DNA of 64,000 nt from Flexivirga aerilata (lineage in GTDB: Bacteria > Actinomycetota > Actinomycetes > Actinomycetales > Dermatophilaceae). The stretch lies in contig NZ_JABENB010000001.1 of assembly GCF_013002715.1 (NCBI RefSeq), positions 1,364,001 to 1,428,000 of the forward strand, read 5' to 3'. Of the stretch, positions 15,575 to 25,731 are shown piece after piece. The notes beneath the pieces were generated by a model that saw only the letters and a program-made list of their open reading frames with translations, had not been told where the DNA came from and searched no databases. A program made the translations under genes and the position numbers. Every line of letters starts with the position of its first letter. Positions within the stretch are counted from its first letter, which is position 1.

Positions 15575-17296
15575 ATGCCCGAGATCTCCCGTCGTTCGCT
15601 GCTCATCGCCGGAGCCGGGGCCGCCGGCGCAGGTGTGCTCGGCTGGGGCGCCCCTGGCACAGCGCGTGCCGCCGACACCGGCGCGCGCCGGGCCTACAGC
15701 GTGCGCGGCACCACCCTCGAGCAGGTCGCCACCCCGGTGAAGACGAGCGGCTACAGCCGGCTCGCGGCCGGCCCCGGCTACCCGCTCGTGGTGCGCACCG
15801 ACCTGGCGGCCGGCACGGCGAGACGGGATGACACGCGGGTCGCGCTCGCGTCGTTCGTGCAGCTCACCGACCTGCACGTGATCGACGCCCAGTCGCCGAT
15901 GCGGTTCGAATTTCTGCGCACCGCGACCGGATCGGCGTTCCGGCCGCACGAAGCACTCGGCACGCAGGGCACCAGCCAGCTGGTCCGCCGGATCAACGAC
16001 ATCGGCCGCGGACCGTTCTCCGGCCGCGTCTTCGACTGCGTGGTGTCGACCGGTGACAACACCGACAACCACGAGACCGTCGAGCTCGACTGGTTCCTCA
16101 CCCTCCTGAACGGCGGCACCGTCACCCCCAACACCGGTGACCCGAAACGCTGGGAAGGCGCCCAGACCAGCGGCAACTCCTTCTACTACAACCCGCAGGA
16201 TCCCGCGAAGGACGACTACAAGGACGCCGGGTTTCCTTACCTGCCAGGCTATTTCGCACGTGCCACGGCAGCTCACACGAGTCCGGGACTGCACACCAAG
16301 TGGTTCAGCGTCTTCGGCAACCACGACGACTCGGTCGAGGGCACGCTGCCGTCCGACTGGGGCCTGCTCAAGGCGGTCTACACCGGCGACTTCAAATTCA
16401 CCGGCTTCTCCTCCGGCGGCGCCGACAGTGCCCTGCGGGCCGCGGTGCAGGGCGGCGCGACCGCGATCCTCGGCATGTCCTCGGCGCTCCGCACCGGCAC
16501 CAAGGTGACTCCTGACCAGCGGCGAAAGCCGTTCACTCCCAAGGAATACATGCAGGCTCACCTCGCCGCGGGTGCGACCGGCGCCGGGCCGGTCGGGCAC
16601 GGCTTCACCGCGGAGAACGTCGCGACCGGCAACGGCTACTACACCTTCGAGATCGCCCCTGGTGTCACCGGCATCGCCCTCGACTCGACCAACCGTGCCG
16701 GCTTCACCGACGGCTCGCTGGGGCATCAGCAGTACACCTGGCTGATCGACGTCCTCGAGCGCGGGTCGAGCCACTACTACGACAGCTTCGGCCGGAAGGT
16801 GACCAAGGCCGGAGTGCAGGACAGCTACTTCGTGGTGTTCAGCCACCACACGTCGGACAGCATGGGCAACCTGCTGATCGCCCCGGACCGCCTGGAGATC
16901 CGGCACTCCGGCCCGGACGTGCGCGGGGTGCTGTCCCGCTTCCCGAACGTCCTGGCCTGGGTCAACGGGCACACCCACGACAACCGGATCACCGCCCGCG
17001 GGCACGCGGTGCCGGAGCGGAGCTGGTGGGAGATCAACACCGCCTCGCACATCGACTTCCCGCAGCACGCGCGCATCATCGACGTCTGCGACAACCGCGA
17101 CGGCACGATCTCGCTGTTCACCACGCTGGTCGAGTCGGCCGCTCCCTACCAGGCGTCGTATGGCGCAGGCGACGCCGCGTCACTGGCGTCGCTCTACCGG
17201 GAGTTCTCCTACAACGACCTGGCGATGGACCCTCAGCGGACCGGCGGTGCGGGGGACCACAACACCGAGCTCCTGCTCACCAAGCCCGGCAGCTGA
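15575..17296 (+). CDS. Tat-secreted metallophosphoesterase
   Basis: 573 residues. The N-terminus has a twin-arginine signal (SRRSLLIAGAGAAGAG, then AxA). Calcineurin-type metal motifs follow: QLTDLHVID, a STGDNTDN block, FGNHDDS, and near the C-terminus FSHHTSDS and VNGHTHDN. This set fits the TIGR03767-type actinobacterial exported phosphoesterase family. Substrate unknown. A GTTCACC heptamer at 15502 resembles one half of a PHO box, but only a single copy is seen. The 5'-nucleotidase-like gene follows 142 bp later. Confidence 0.85.
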   Translation: MPEISRRSLLIAGAGAAGAGVLGWGAPGTARAADTGARRAYSVRGTTLEQVATPVKTSGYSRLAAGPGYPLVVRTDLAAGTARRDDTRVALASFVQLTDLHVIDAQSPMRFEFLRTATGSAFRPHEALGTQGTSQLVRRINDIGRGPFSGRVFDCVVSTGDNTDNHETVELDWFLTLLNGGTVTPNTGDPKRWEGAQTSGNSFYYNPQDPAKDDYKDAGFPYLPGYFARATAAHTSPGLHTKWFSVFGNHDDSVEGTLPSDWGLLKAVYTGDFKFTGFSSGGADSALRAAVQGGATAILGMSSALRTGTKVTPDQRRKPFTPKEYMQAHLAAGATGAGPVGHGFTAENVATGNGYYTFEIAPGVTGIALDSTNRAGFTDGSLGHQQYTWLIDVLERGSSHYYDSFGRKVTKAGVQDSYFVVFSHHTSDSMGNLLIAPDRLEIRHSGPDVRGVLSRFPNVLAWVNGHTHDNRITARGHAVPERSWWEINTASHIDFPQHARIIDVCDNRDGTISLFTTLVESAAPYQASYGAGDAASLASLYREFSYNDLAMDPQRTGGAGDHNTELLLTKPGS

Positions 17297-17438
17297 CCCT
17301 TCGCACCGGCACGGAAACCTTCGAAGAACATCGGCGCAACCGGGCCCGCAGGTGCAGGTCCTGGGCCAAGATGAGGGGCTGGAGCGGGTCCGAGGGGAGG
17401 GCCCGCCCCGCCCCCATCCATCACGTTCCGGAGGACTT

Positions 17439-19652
17439 ATGAAGCACACCCGTGTTGCGGGCGCTGCCGCCGCGGTCGCCGTCGGCGCCGCGCTCGTCGT
17501 ACCCACGGCGAGCGCGGCCACGAAGGTCGACAAGCTCGACGCTAACCTCACGCCGCTCAACTTCGTCAACACCAACGACTTCCACGGTCACTTCACCAAG
17601 GATTTCGCCTGCGCGGTGACCTCGGCCAAGCGGGAACTGCCCGGCACGACGTTCCTCTCCGCGGGCGACAACATCGGCGGCTCGCCCTTCGAGTCGGCGT
17701 CGCAGAACGACGACCCGGCGATCGACTACCTGAACGCCCTGGGCCTGCAGGCCTCCGCGGTCGGAAACCACGAGTTCGACAAGGGATTCAGCGATCTGAC
17801 CGGCCGCGTGCAGCAGCGTGCGGACTGGACCTACCTGGGCGCGAACGTCTACAAGGCGGGTACGACGACGCCGGCGCTCCCGTCATACAAGATCATCGAC
17901 GTGAACGGCGTGAAGGTCGGCGTCGTCGGCGCGGTGACCAAGGACGTGCCGAGCCTGGTCGCCAAGCCCGGCATCGCCGGCCTCGACTTCGGCGACCCGG
18001 TGCCCGCGGTCAGCAAGGTGGCCAAGGAGCTGAAAGATGGCAACCCGGCCAACGGTGAGGCGGACGTCGTCATCGCCGAATATCACGAGGGCGCGCCGAT
18101 GGGCGGGGACGGCGTGACGCTGGCGCAGGACGAGGCGGCCAGCTCGCAGTTCAAGGAGATCGTGCAGCAGACCGACAAGTCGGTCGACGCGATTTTCACC
18201 GGCCACACCCACATGCTCTACGCGTTCGACGCGCCGGTGCCCGGTGGTCAGGGGACCCGCCCGGTCGTGCAGACCGACTTCTACGCGCAGTACCTCGGGG
18301 TGCTGCAGCTGGGCTACAACAAGCAGACCGGCAAGGTCGAGCAGTACAACGTGGCCAACCGCGAGGTGACCGCGCCGACCGCCGCGTGCGCGAGCGACCC
18401 GGCATACACCAAGGCCGCGAACATCGTCGACACCGCCAATGCCAAGGCCAAGGAGATCGGCCAGCAGCAGATCGGCACGCTGACCGCCGACATCACGACC
18501 GCCTACAAGGACGGCTCCCGCGACGACCGCATGCGCGAGTCCACGCTGTCCAACACGATCGCGCAGAGCTACGTCGACTCCCTCAACAAGCCCGGCCGCG
18601 ACGGCGGCGTCACCATCGGCGTGATGAACCCGGGCGGGGTGCGCGCGGAGTTGCTCGCCAGCAACGGCGGCAAGATCACGTATGCCGACGCGGCCTCGAT
18701 CATGCCGTTCAACAACACGGTGCAGACGATCGACGTGACCGGCGCGCAGTTCAAGGCCGTGCTGGAGCAGCAGTGGCAGCCGGCCGGCAGCTCGCGGCCG
18801 TTCCTGAAGCTCGGGCTGTCCAAGAATGTCACCTACACCTTCGACCCGAGTGCGCCCGACGGCAGCCACATCACGTCGGTCACGATCGACGGCAAGCCGC
18901 TCGCCGACAGTGCGACCTACAAGGTGGCGTCCAACTCCTTCCTGCTCGCCGGCGGCGACAACTTCACCGCGTTCGCCAAGGGCACCAACTCTCGCGACTC
19001 CGGCCTGATCGACCAGAGCCTGTTCGTGGAATGGATCAAGGAGCACAGCCCGCTCAGCCCGAGCTTCGCCAAGAACGGCGTGGCGGTGGAGAACCAGCCG
19101 ACGCAGGTGACCGCCGGTCAGCAGACGAAGATCACCGTGTCCGGTCTGGACCTGACCAGCCTCGGGTCGCCGACCACGACGTCGGTGGAGGTGCTCCTCG
19201 GGGGCAAGAGCCTCGGCACCTTCCCGGTGACCAAGGCGCTGAGCAGCACGCCGCCGTTCCCCTCGCGCAACGAGACCGCGGACATCGTCGTCACCATCCC
19301 TGCCGATGTCGCTGCGGGACCGGCCGCCCTGGTCGTGAAGGCCGCGCAGACCGGCACGACCGTCACCATGCCGGTGACCGTGGTGGCCGGTAGCGAGCCG
19401 TCCCAGTCGCCGTCGCCGTCGGGCAGCGACACGACCTCGCCCTCGCCGTCGGGCAGCGACACGACGTCACCCACGGGCACTGAGACCGGCACCGAGACGG
19501 CAACCGGCAGCTCGTCGGTGACCGGGCCGCCGATCATCACCGACGGCGGTGCGGGCGGCAGCGGCAACGACCGGGCGCTGCTGCTCGGTGGCGGCGCGCT
19601 GCTCCTGCTCGGCGCTGGGGTGACACTGATCGGCCGTCGCGTACGCGGCTGA
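17439..19652 (+). CDS. Secreted 5'-nucleotidase / UshA-like phosphoesterase
   Basis: 737 residues with a GGAGG site before the ATG. A Sec signal (MKHTRVAGAAAAVAV ... ASA) is followed by the metallophosphatase domain: NTNDFHGHF, SAGDNIGGS, GNHEFDKG, TGHTHMLY. The 5'-nucleotidase C-terminal domain follows (NPGGVRAELL, then VNSFLLAGGDNF-like). The tail has an Ig-like segment, a duplicated SPSPSGSDTT stretch (Ser/Thr/Pro wall spacer), a hydrophobic helix and RRVRG. No LPXTG motif was seen, so attachment is by the C-terminal helix. It likely scavenges phosphate and nucleosides from extracellular nucleotides. Confidence 0.9.
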   Translation: MKHTRVAGAAAAVAVGAALVVPTASAATKVDKLDANLTPLNFVNTNDFHGHFTKDFACAVTSAKRELPGTTFLSAGDNIGGSPFESASQNDDPAIDYLNALGLQASAVGNHEFDKGFSDLTGRVQQRADWTYLGANVYKAGTTTPALPSYKIIDVNGVKVGVVGAVTKDVPSLVAKPGIAGLDFGDPVPAVSKVAKELKDGNPANGEADVVIAEYHEGAPMGGDGVTLAQDEAASSQFKEIVQQTDKSVDAIFTGHTHMLYAFDAPVPGGQGTRPVVQTDFYAQYLGVLQLGYNKQTGKVEQYNVANREVTAPTAACASDPAYTKAANIVDTANAKAKEIGQQQIGTLTADITTAYKDGSRDDRMRESTLSNTIAQSYVDSLNKPGRDGGVTIGVMNPGGVRAELLASNGGKITYADAASIMPFNNTVQTIDVTGAQFKAVLEQQWQPAGSSRPFLKLGLSKNVTYTFDPSAPDGSHITSVTIDGKPLADSATYKVASNSFLLAGGDNFTAFAKGTNSRDSGLIDQSLFVEWIKEHSPLSPSFAKNGVAVENQPTQVTAGQQTKITVSGLDLTSLGSPTTTSVEVLLGGKSLGTFPVTKALSSTPPFPSRNETADIVVTIPADVAAGPAALVVKAAQTGTTVTMPVTVVAGSEPSQSPSPSGSDTTSPSPSGSDTTSPTGTETGTETATGSSSVTGPPIITDGGAGGSGNDRALLLGGGALLLLGAGVTLIGRRVRG

Positions 19653-19775
19653 GCCGTCATACCTCCGCGCGGGCCGGGCCCGCCCCGAGCAAGGGGTGCG
19701 GACCCGGCCCGCATCGGTCGACCACGTGTAATGCTCGAAGGTCCGCGGGAGATCCTGGCCGACGATTCATGACGA

Positions 19776-19834
19776 GACCACACGACGAACCCGCCCGGAA
19801 TCGGTTGATTCCGAGCGGGTTTCGCCGTGTGGTC
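19776..19834. terminator. Bidirectional terminator hairpin
   Basis: A long interrupted stem: GACCACACG/CGTGTGGTC-type outer arms, an AACCCGC/GCGGGTT middle, and GGAATC/GATTCC inner arms with loop GGTT. It lies between the convergent nucleotidase (plus) and peroxidase (minus) genes and can serve both. Confidence 0.75.
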
Positions 19835-19858
19835 GTCGCGTGGGCGGGGCAGGCCGAC

Positions 19859-20815
19859 CTAGTCGTCGAGAGCCGCGAGGAAGCCGCGGGACGGGACGAA
19901 GAAGGTGTTGCCGGTGACTGCCGTCGAGAAGTCGAGGATGCGGTCGTACTTGCCGGGCGGGTCGCCGATGAACATCCGCTCCAGCATCTTCTCGGTGACC
20001 CAGAGGTGCCGGGAGTAGCCGATGAAGTAGGTGCCGTACTCGCCCTTGCCCGGCGTCGCGAACGGCATGTTGTCGCGCAGGATGTCGTGCTCGACGCCCT
20101 GGTCGTCGGTGATCGTGCAGAGGGTCTTGTGCGACTTCTGCGCGTCGCCCTCGGCGTCGGGCAGCTCGACGTTGTCGAACTTGGTGCGGCCGATGACCTG
20201 CTCCTGGTCCTCGGTCGTCTGCTTGCGCCAGTCGCCGAGCTGGTGCAGGTACTTCTGCGTCACGACGTAGCTGCCGCCGGTGTAGTCGGGGTCCTCGTCG
20301 CCGATCGTGGTGGAGAACGGCTGGTCGAGACCGGCCGGGTTGGCGGTGCCGTCGACGAACTCCAGCAGGTCGCGGTCGTCGAAGTAGCGGAAGCCCGCCA
20401 CGTCGTCGACGGCGGTCACCGAGTCGCCGAACGCCTCCAGCAGGATCTTCTCGAACTCGATGATCAGGTCGGTGGTGTCGGCCCGCACGTGGTAGAGCAG
20501 GTCGCCGGGCGTGGAGACCGCGGTGTGCTTGGACCCCTTGATCTCCTGAAAAGGCTTGAGCTCCTTGGGTTTCGGCTTGCCGCCGGTCAGGCCGTCCCAC
20601 ACGCGGTCGGCGATGCCGACATTGGCGGTGAAGATGTTCTTCAGCGACCGGATGCGGACGTCCTTGATGAGGTCGCCGGTGCTGGCGACCACCGACCGGG
20701 CCTTCGCCATGGCCTCGTCGCCGTCGTTGACGGTGAGCACGAGGAACGCGGCAGCACGCGTCAGCGGGTTGTCGATGTACTGGGGCTGGCTGTCGATCTG
20801 CTTCTGATCCACCAT
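19859..20815 (-). CDS. DyP-type heme peroxidase (YfeX-like)
   Basis: 318 residues starting MVDQKQIDSQPQY. The distal DyP motif (catalytic Asp/Arg region) appears as EFVDGTANP. A proximal block with His follows in VEHDILRDNMPF, then the conserved KYDRILDFSTAVTGNTFF-like end. No Tat or Sec signal is seen, so it is cytoplasmic. The C-terminus FLAALDD does not look like an encapsulin cargo tag, and no encapsulin gene is nearby. Family members oxidise dyes or porphyrins with H2O2; the physiological substrate is unknown. Confidence 0.9.
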   Translation of the reverse strand: MVDQKQIDSQPQYIDNPLTRAAAFLVLTVNDGDEAMAKARSVVASTGDLIKDVRIRSLKNIFTANVGIADRVWDGLTGGKPKPKELKPFQEIKGSKHTAVSTPGDLLYHVRADTTDLIIEFEKILLEAFGDSVTAVDDVAGFRYFDDRDLLEFVDGTANPAGLDQPFSTTIGDEDPDYTGGSYVVTQKYLHQLGDWRKQTTEDQEQVIGRTKFDNVELPDAEGDAQKSHKTLCTITDDQGVEHDILRDNMPFATPGKGEYGTYFIGYSRHLWVTEKMLERMFIGDPPGKYDRILDFSTAVTGNTFFVPSRGFLAALDD

Positions 20816-20895
20816 GTTTCGAGAGCCTAGTTGGCCGGCTGGCCAGTGTGGGGCGAGTCCAGAAACCAGCTGGCCCGACCGCTTGTGCCCCGCGC

Positions 20896-21393
20896 CTACC
20901 GGTAGTTGGTGAACTGCAGCGCGACGTCGAGGTCGGCGGCCTTGAGCAGCCGCTGCACCTCCTGCAGGTCGTCGCGGGACTTGCTGGTGACGCGGAGTTC
21001 GTCGCCCTCGATGCGGGACTTGACCGACTTCGGGCCTTCGTCGCGGATGATCTTGGAGATCTTCTTGGCGTTCTCCTGGCTGATGCCGTCCTTGAGGGTC
21101 GCCTCCAGCCGGTACTCCTTGCCCGACACCTTCGGCTCGCCGTCGTCGGACAGTTCGAGCGCCTTCAGCGAGACGCCGCGCTTGACCAGCTTGGTCTGGA
21201 AGACGTCGAGCACCGCGAGCACCCGCTCGGGCGCGTTGGCCTTCATCAGGATCTTCTCGCCGGACCAGTCGATCTCGGCGCCGACGCCGCGGAAGTCGAA
21301 GCGGGTGGAGATCTCCTTCGCGGCCTGGTTGAGGGCGTTGCTGACCTCCTGCTTGTCGGTCTTGCTGACGATGTCGAAGGACGAGTCGGCCAT
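20896..21393 (-). CDS. YajQ family nucleotide-binding protein
   Basis: 165 residues, the normal length, start [17 protein letters not shown]. The pattern STRFDFRG ... [16 protein letters not shown] ... [17 protein letters not shown] is diagnostic for the family, which has two ferredoxin-like folds. Some YajQ proteins bind cyclic di-GMP; whether this one does is unknown. It is on the same strand as the peroxidase, 80 bp upstream of it, and the tRNA-Tyr gene is divergent. Confidence 0.93.
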   Translation of the reverse strand: MADSSFDIVSKTDKQEVSNALNQAAKEISTRFDFRGVGAEIDWSGEKILMKANAPERVLAVLDVFQTKLVKRGVSLKALELSDDGEPKVSGKEYRLEATLKDGISQENAKKISKIIRDEGPKSVKSRIEGDELRVTSKSRDDLQEVQRLLKAADLDVALQFTNYR

Positions 21394-21556
21394 GATCGTG
21401 TCGCTCCTTGCGTGGGTGGTGGGTGCGGGTGGTGCGTGCAGGTGGTGGGGTTCGGAGGTGGGGTCCGAGGGCTCGGTCCCCGAGTATGCCGCGTACGCCC
21501 GCGCGCGCTCGATTGGCACCGGTGGCGGCAGGCTTGTTATCCTCGTCCACGCACTC

Positions 21557-21640
21557 GCCAGGTTGCCCGAGCGGCCAATGGGAGCGGACTGTAAATCCGT
21601 CGCGAAAGCTACCAAGGTTCGAATCCTTGACCTGGCACCA
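21557..21640 (+). tRNA. tRNA-Tyr (GTA)
   Basis: Acceptor arms GCCAGGT and ACCTGGC, anticodon loop CTGTAAA with anticodon GTA, a long class II variable arm (CGCGAAAGCTA), a T-arm with TTCGAAT, discriminator A and an encoded CCA. 84 nt including CCA. Confidence 0.97.
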
Positions 21641-21647
21641 CGTGCAC

Positions 21648-21677
21648 GAAGGCCCCGACCGGTTGGTCGGGGCCTTC
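21648..21677 (+). terminator. Terminator hairpin after tRNA-Tyr
   Basis: A perfect 13-bp stem (GAAGGCCCCGACC pairing with GGTCGGGGCCTTC) and loop GGTT, 7 bp after the tRNA 3' end. There is no T run, as is common in high-GC actinobacteria. Confidence 0.75.
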
Positions 21678-21717
21678 GCCATACCCACGTCATACCCACG
21701 TCAGATCGAGGGCCGCC

Positions 21718-22533
21718 TCAGCCGATGGGCAGGTAGATCTCGGTGACCAACTGCTCCGGCGGGGTGCTGCGCACGTCGTTGAGGTAGACGTAGCGCATGC
21801 CGCCGGTGCCGGGCGTGCCACGGTCGGCCGCCCAGCGCGCGAGCTGGTCGCAAGCGTCACCGATCTCGGTGTAGGGGCCGGTCAGCGTCGCCCGCACCGC
21901 CCGCTGCTGCGGGAGGTCACGGGAGCTGAGCGGCGCAGCCGCCGTCGTACCGGCCGGCACCTGGACGAAGATCTCCTTGTCCACGTCCTGCTCCTGGAAC
22001 TCGTCGTCCAGGTCGAGCGCGCCGCACGGCCCGTCGACCGCGATGCGCTGGCGTTCCACCTCCGGCAGCAGCCGGTCCCAGAGCCGGCCCTCGTCGGCAT
22101 ACGTCGGGATGGTGTCGCGCAACGCGACGACGTGGCGTGCCTCGAAGGGGTGTTCGTCGATGGTCACAGACATGGTCAGTTCCTTCCGATGCGTCTCGCG
22201 CATCTTGTCGAGTAGGTCCAGACGGTGTTGCGCGGCCCGGGTCTCGTCCACGAGAACCGCGCGCTGCTGCTCCAGCGCGGAGGTGAAGGTGGAGGTGCCG
22301 CGGGCGGCCAGAAGGGCACCGATGGCGGGCACGCCGAACCCCACGTCACGCAGCTGTCGCACGAGCATCGCGTCGCCGACCTGGCTGGGCGCGTAGAGCC
22401 GGTAGCCGGTGTCGGCACGGACCTGCGCCGGCACGAGCACACCGTGTGCGTCGTAGTGGCGCAGCATCCGCACGCTGAGGCGGGTGAGCGACGAGAACCT
22501 GCCGATCGGGATGAGGTTCGAGGTGTCGGTCAT
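21718..22533 (-). CDS. MerR family regulator with GyrI-like effector domain
   Basis: 271 residues. The N-terminal MerR winged helix (IGRFSSLTRLSVRMLRHYD, then TGYRLYA) is followed by a coiled dimer helix and a C-terminal GyrI/BmrR-like domain (HPFEARHVVALRDTIPTY). Such proteins usually activate a multidrug or stress gene on binding a hydrophobic ligand. It is divergent from ureA; an inverted repeat and a TTGACC hexamer lie just upstream of its ATG, suggesting autoregulation. A link to urease expression is possible but not shown. Confidence 0.87.
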   Translation of the reverse strand: MTDTSNLIPIGRFSSLTRLSVRMLRHYDAHGVLVPAQVRADTGYRLYAPSQVGDAMLVRQLRDVGFGVPAIGALLAARGTSTFTSALEQQRAVLVDETRAAQHRLDLLDKMRETHRKELTMSVTIDEHPFEARHVVALRDTIPTYADEGRLWDRLLPEVERQRIAVDGPCGALDLDDEFQEQDVDKEIFVQVPAGTTAAAPLSSRDLPQQRAVRATLTGPYTEIGDACDQLARWAADRGTPGTGGMRYVYLNDVRSTPPEQLVTEIYLPIG

Positions 22534-22549
22534 GGCACGAGCTTGGCCG

Positions 22550-22570
22550 CTGACACGGTGTGAGGGTCAA
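22550..22570 (-). promoter_or_regulatory. Candidate MerR-controlled promoter/operator
   Basis: On the minus strand TTGACC (22570-22565) is a -35-like hexamer. The 15-bp inverted repeat CTGACACGGTGTGAG (22550-22564, 6 of 7 arm pairs) follows inside the spacer, the usual place for a MerR dimer. The predicted transcript would begin at or very near the merR ATG. No good -10 is visible. Confidence 0.45.
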
Positions 22571-22658
22571 GCGGTCAGCGTTGACGTCGGCGAAACACGC
22601 CGGACACACGGCCTTGGTTGACTGGCGCGACGCCGACCTCGGAAGGAAACGTTTTCAG

Positions 22659-22961
22659 ATGCACCTGTCCCCAGCGGACACCGAGAAGCTGCTGCTCTCG
22701 GTCGCCGGCATGGTGGCGCGCGACCGGCTGTCGCGCGGCGTCCGGCTGAACCATCCCGAGTCGGTGGCGTTGCTTGCCTGCTGGGTGATCGAACGGGCCC
22801 GCGAGGGTGCGACGGTCACCGCCTTGATGGATGAGGGTCGGTCGGTCCTGGAGCGGGGCCAGGTCATGGACGGCGTGCCGGAGCTGATCACCGACGTGCA
22901 GGTGGAGGCGACCTTCCCGGACGGCCGCAAGCTGGTCACGCTGCATCACCCGATCCAGTGA
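22659..22961 (+). CDS. ureA: Urease subunit gamma
   Basis: Exactly 100 residues, the family length, starting [20 protein letters not shown] after a GGAAGGA site. Conserved features are [11 protein letters not shown], the [12 protein letters not shown] helix and the [13 protein letters not shown] end. It is the first gene of ureABCFGD and a structural subunit of the cytoplasmic nickel enzyme that hydrolyses urea to ammonia and carbamate. Confidence 0.97.
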   Translation: MHLSPADTEKLLLSVAGMVARDRLSRGVRLNHPESVALLACWVIERAREGATVTALMDEGRSVLERGQVMDGVPELITDVQVEATFPDGRKLVTLHHPIQ

Positions 22962-23016
22962 GCGATCCCATGCGAGAGGCGATGTGCGAGGCCATGGTGC
23001 GAGTGGGAGGTGCCCT

Positions 23017-23367
23017 GTGACAGGCGACGCAGCCGGCCCCGGCGCGATCCGCGTGCGGCCCGGCACGATCACGCTCAACGCCGGCCGCGCACGGCGTCGG
23101 GTGGTGGTGCTCAACACCGGTGACCGGCCGATCCAGGTGGGTTCGCACCTGCACCTGCCCGACGCGAACACCGCCCTGTCCTTCGACCGTGACGCGGCGC
23201 GGGGCTTCCGGCTCGACATACCGAGTGGCACTTCGGTGCGTTTCGAGCCCGGTGTCACCCGGGAGGTCGACCTGGTCGCCCTCGCCGGGCGCCGCCGGGT
23301 GCCCGGGCTCCAGGTCCCGGAGCGCCGCTCCTGGGACACCTCGGGGGAGGGCCGGATCGATGGCTGA
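23017..23367 (+). CDS. ureB: Urease subunit beta
   Basis: 116 residues from a GTG with GGGAGG just upstream (23004-23010). The core [17 protein letters not shown] ... [18 protein letters not shown] ... [15 protein letters not shown] is typical UreB. Its stop overlaps the ureC start by 8 bp, so the two are translationally coupled. Confidence 0.95.
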   Translation: MTGDAAGPGAIRVRPGTITLNAGRARRRVVVLNTGDRPIQVGSHLHLPDANTALSFDRDAARGFRLDIPSGTSVRFEPGVTREVDLVALAGRRRVPGLQVPERRSWDTSGEGRIDG

Positions 23368-25057
23368 CCTCGACCGGGAACGCTATGCCGCGCTCTACGG
23401 CCCGACCACCGGCGATCAGCTGCGGCTGGCCGACACCGACCTGTGGATCGAGATCGAGGACGATCTGACCGTTGGCGGCGACGAAGCGGTGTTCGGCGGC
23501 GGCAAGTCGATCCGGGAGTCGATGGCGCAGGGTATGGCGGCACGCGCCGACGGTGCGCTCGACACCGTCATCACCAACGTCGTCGTGCTGGACCACTCCG
23601 GCATCGTGCGCGCCGACGTCGGCATCCGGGACGGCCGCATCGCGGGCATCGGTCACGCCGGCAACCCCGACATCAGCGACGGCATCGACGAAGACTTGCT
23701 GATCGGAGCGGGCACCGATGTCATCTCCGGTGAGGGGCGCATCCTCACCGCGGGCGGCATCGACGCGCACGTGCACTTCCTGTCGATGAGCCAGGTCCAC
23801 GAGGCGCTCGCCGCGGGTCTGACCACACTGGCCGGTGGCGGCACCGGTCCGTCCGAGGGCTCGAAGGCCACCACCGTCACGCCCGGTCCGTGGCACCTGC
23901 GCGGTGTGCATCGGGCGCTCGACGACGCGCCGGTCAATCTGCTGCTGATGGGCAAGGGCAACACGGTCAGCAGGGACGGCCTGCGTGAGCAGGTGCTCGG
24001 CGGGGCCGCGACCTTCAAGATCCACGAGGACTGGGGAGCGACACCGGCTGCGATCGACGCTGCCCTCCGCGCCGCCGACGAGTTCGGGGTGCAGGTGACG
24101 CTGCACAGCGACAGCCTCAACGAGGCGGGGTATGTCGATTCGACGCTGCGTGCGATCGGCGGCCGCGGCATTCACGCCTTCCACACCGAGGGCGCCGGCG
24201 GCGGGCACGCCCCCGACATACTCACGATCGCGTCGCACCCGAATGTCCTTCCGGGCTCTACCAATCCGACGTTGCCGCACACGGTCAACACGGTCGCCGA
24301 GCACCTCGACATGCTGATGGTCTGTCATCACCTCAACCCGGCGGTGCCGGAGGATTTGGCCTTCGCCGAGTCGCGGATCCGCGCCACGACGATCGCGGCC
24401 GAGGACGTGCTGCACGACCTCGGGGCACTCTCGATCACCTCCAGCGACGCGCAGGCGATGGGCCGGATCGGCGAGGTGATCACCCGCACCTGGCAGGTGG
24501 CGCACGTGATGAAGCAGCGGTTCGGTGCGCTCGGCGGCCCGGCCGACAACACGCGCGCGAAGCGGTATGTCGCCAAGTACACGATCAATCCGGCGATCGC
24601 GCACGGGATCGACCACGAGGTGGGGTCGGTCGAGGCCGGCAAGCTCGCCGATCTGGTGCTGTGGGACCCGGGACACTTCGGGGTCAGACCCCAGCTGGTG
24701 ATCAAGGGCGGCGCGATCGTGTGGGCGGCGCTCGGTGACCCGAACGCCTCGATCCCGACTCCGCAGCCGGTGCTCATGCGCCCCGCGTTGGTGACGGGTG
24801 CCGGTCATGACCACGCGGTGTCGTTCGTCGCCCCGGTCGCCCTGGCCGATGGTTTGGAGCAGCGGCTGGGGCTGCGGCGTCGCCTGGTCGGGATCACCCC
24901 GACCCGTGACCTGACGAAGGCGGACATGGTGCACAACGACGCGCTGCCGCGCATCGAGGTCGACCCCGAGACCTTCACCATCCGCATCGACGGCGAGGTC
25001 ATCACACCTGCGCCCGCCGCCGAATTGCCTCTGGCCCAACTGTATTCGATGTTCTGA
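23360..25057 (+). CDS. ureC: Urease subunit alpha (catalytic)
   Basis: 565 residues, start [19 protein letters not shown]. All nickel-site residues are visible: HVHFLS (HxH), the carbamylated Lys in [10 protein letters not shown] (about K220), [22 protein letters not shown], the mobile-flap His in [13 protein letters not shown], and Asp in [12 protein letters not shown]. The enzyme is therefore predicted to be active. It is coupled to ureB upstream and is followed 17 bp later by ureF. Confidence 0.98.
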   Translation: MADLDRERYAALYGPTTGDQLRLADTDLWIEIEDDLTVGGDEAVFGGGKSIRESMAQGMAARADGALDTVITNVVVLDHSGIVRADVGIRDGRIAGIGHAGNPDISDGIDEDLLIGAGTDVISGEGRILTAGGIDAHVHFLSMSQVHEALAAGLTTLAGGGTGPSEGSKATTVTPGPWHLRGVHRALDDAPVNLLLMGKGNTVSRDGLREQVLGGAATFKIHEDWGATPAAIDAALRAADEFGVQVTLHSDSLNEAGYVDSTLRAIGGRGIHAFHTEGAGGGHAPDILTIASHPNVLPGSTNPTLPHTVNTVAEHLDMLMVCHHLNPAVPEDLAFAESRIRATTIAAEDVLHDLGALSITSSDAQAMGRIGEVITRTWQVAHVMKQRFGALGGPADNTRAKRYVAKYTINPAIAHGIDHEVGSVEAGKLADLVLWDPGHFGVRPQLVIKGGAIVWAALGDPNASIPTPQPVLMRPALVTGAGHDHAVSFVAPVALADGLEQRLGLRRRLVGITPTRDLTKADMVHNDALPRIEVDPETFTIRIDGEVITPAPAAELPLAQLYSMF

Positions 25058-25074
25058 CGGTTCTGACGGTTCTG

Positions 25075-25731
25075 ATGGATGTGCTCGCTTCCCTTCTTGG
25101 TGACGCGAGGCTGCCCACCGGAGGTCACACCCAGTCGGCCGGGCTCGAGCCGGCGCTCGCGGCCGGACTGCCGGTCGCCGAGGTGCCCGACTATCTCGCC
25201 TTCCGGCTGCGCACGGTCGGGCTCGTCGATGCCGGCGCCGCCGTCGTCACCCGGCATCGACTCCTCGCCGGACTGCCCGTGCAACCGGTCGTGGACGCAT
25301 GGGCCGCCCGCACCCCCAGCCACGTCGCGCGCGAAGCCGCCTTGGCGACCGGCCGCGGCTATCTGCGCTTCCTCCAACGCTTCTGGCCGTATGCCGCAGC
25401 GACCGCCGCGATGCTCGATCTGGCGACGCCGGTGCGTCCCATTGCGCTCGGGGCGGTTGCGGCCGCGGCTGGGCTCGATGCGAACGCTCTGGCGCGGTCG
25501 ATGAGTTACGACGAGGCCCAGACGGTCACGGCGGCGACGCTGAAGCTGGAGCCGCTCGATCCGTTGGACGCGACCGGCTGGGTGCTGGCCGCGCAGCCGG
25601 AGATGGACCGGCTCACCGCCGCGGTGGTCGACCTCACCGATCCCGCCGATCTGCCCGCACCTGCCGCGCCCATGCTCGACGAGTGGTGCCTGGACCATGC
25701 CCGATCCGACCGGAGGTTGTTCCGTGCCTGA
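25075..25731 (+). CDS. ureF: Urease accessory protein UreF
   Basis: 218 residues; an all-helical protein with the UreF landmarks [16 protein letters not shown] at the N-terminus and a [19 protein letters not shown] block. It acts with UreD and UreG in nickel delivery, regulating GTP hydrolysis by UreG. Its stop overlaps the ureG GTG by 8 bp. Confidence 0.93.
   Translation: MDVLASLLGDARLPTGGHTQSAGLEPALAAGLPVAEVPDYLAFRLRTVGLVDAGAAVVTRHRLLAGLPVQPVVDAWAARTPSHVAREAALATGRGYLRFLQRFWPYAAATAAMLDLATPVRPIALGAVAAAAGLDANALARSMSYDEAQTVTAATLKLEPLDPLDATGWVLAAQPEMDRLTAAVVDLTDPADLPAPAAPMLDEWCLDHARSDRRLFRA

Noticed and set aside
19859..20815. Encapsulin-loaded DyP peroxidase
   Set aside because: No encapsulin gene nearby and the C-terminal tail lacks a cargo-like motif.
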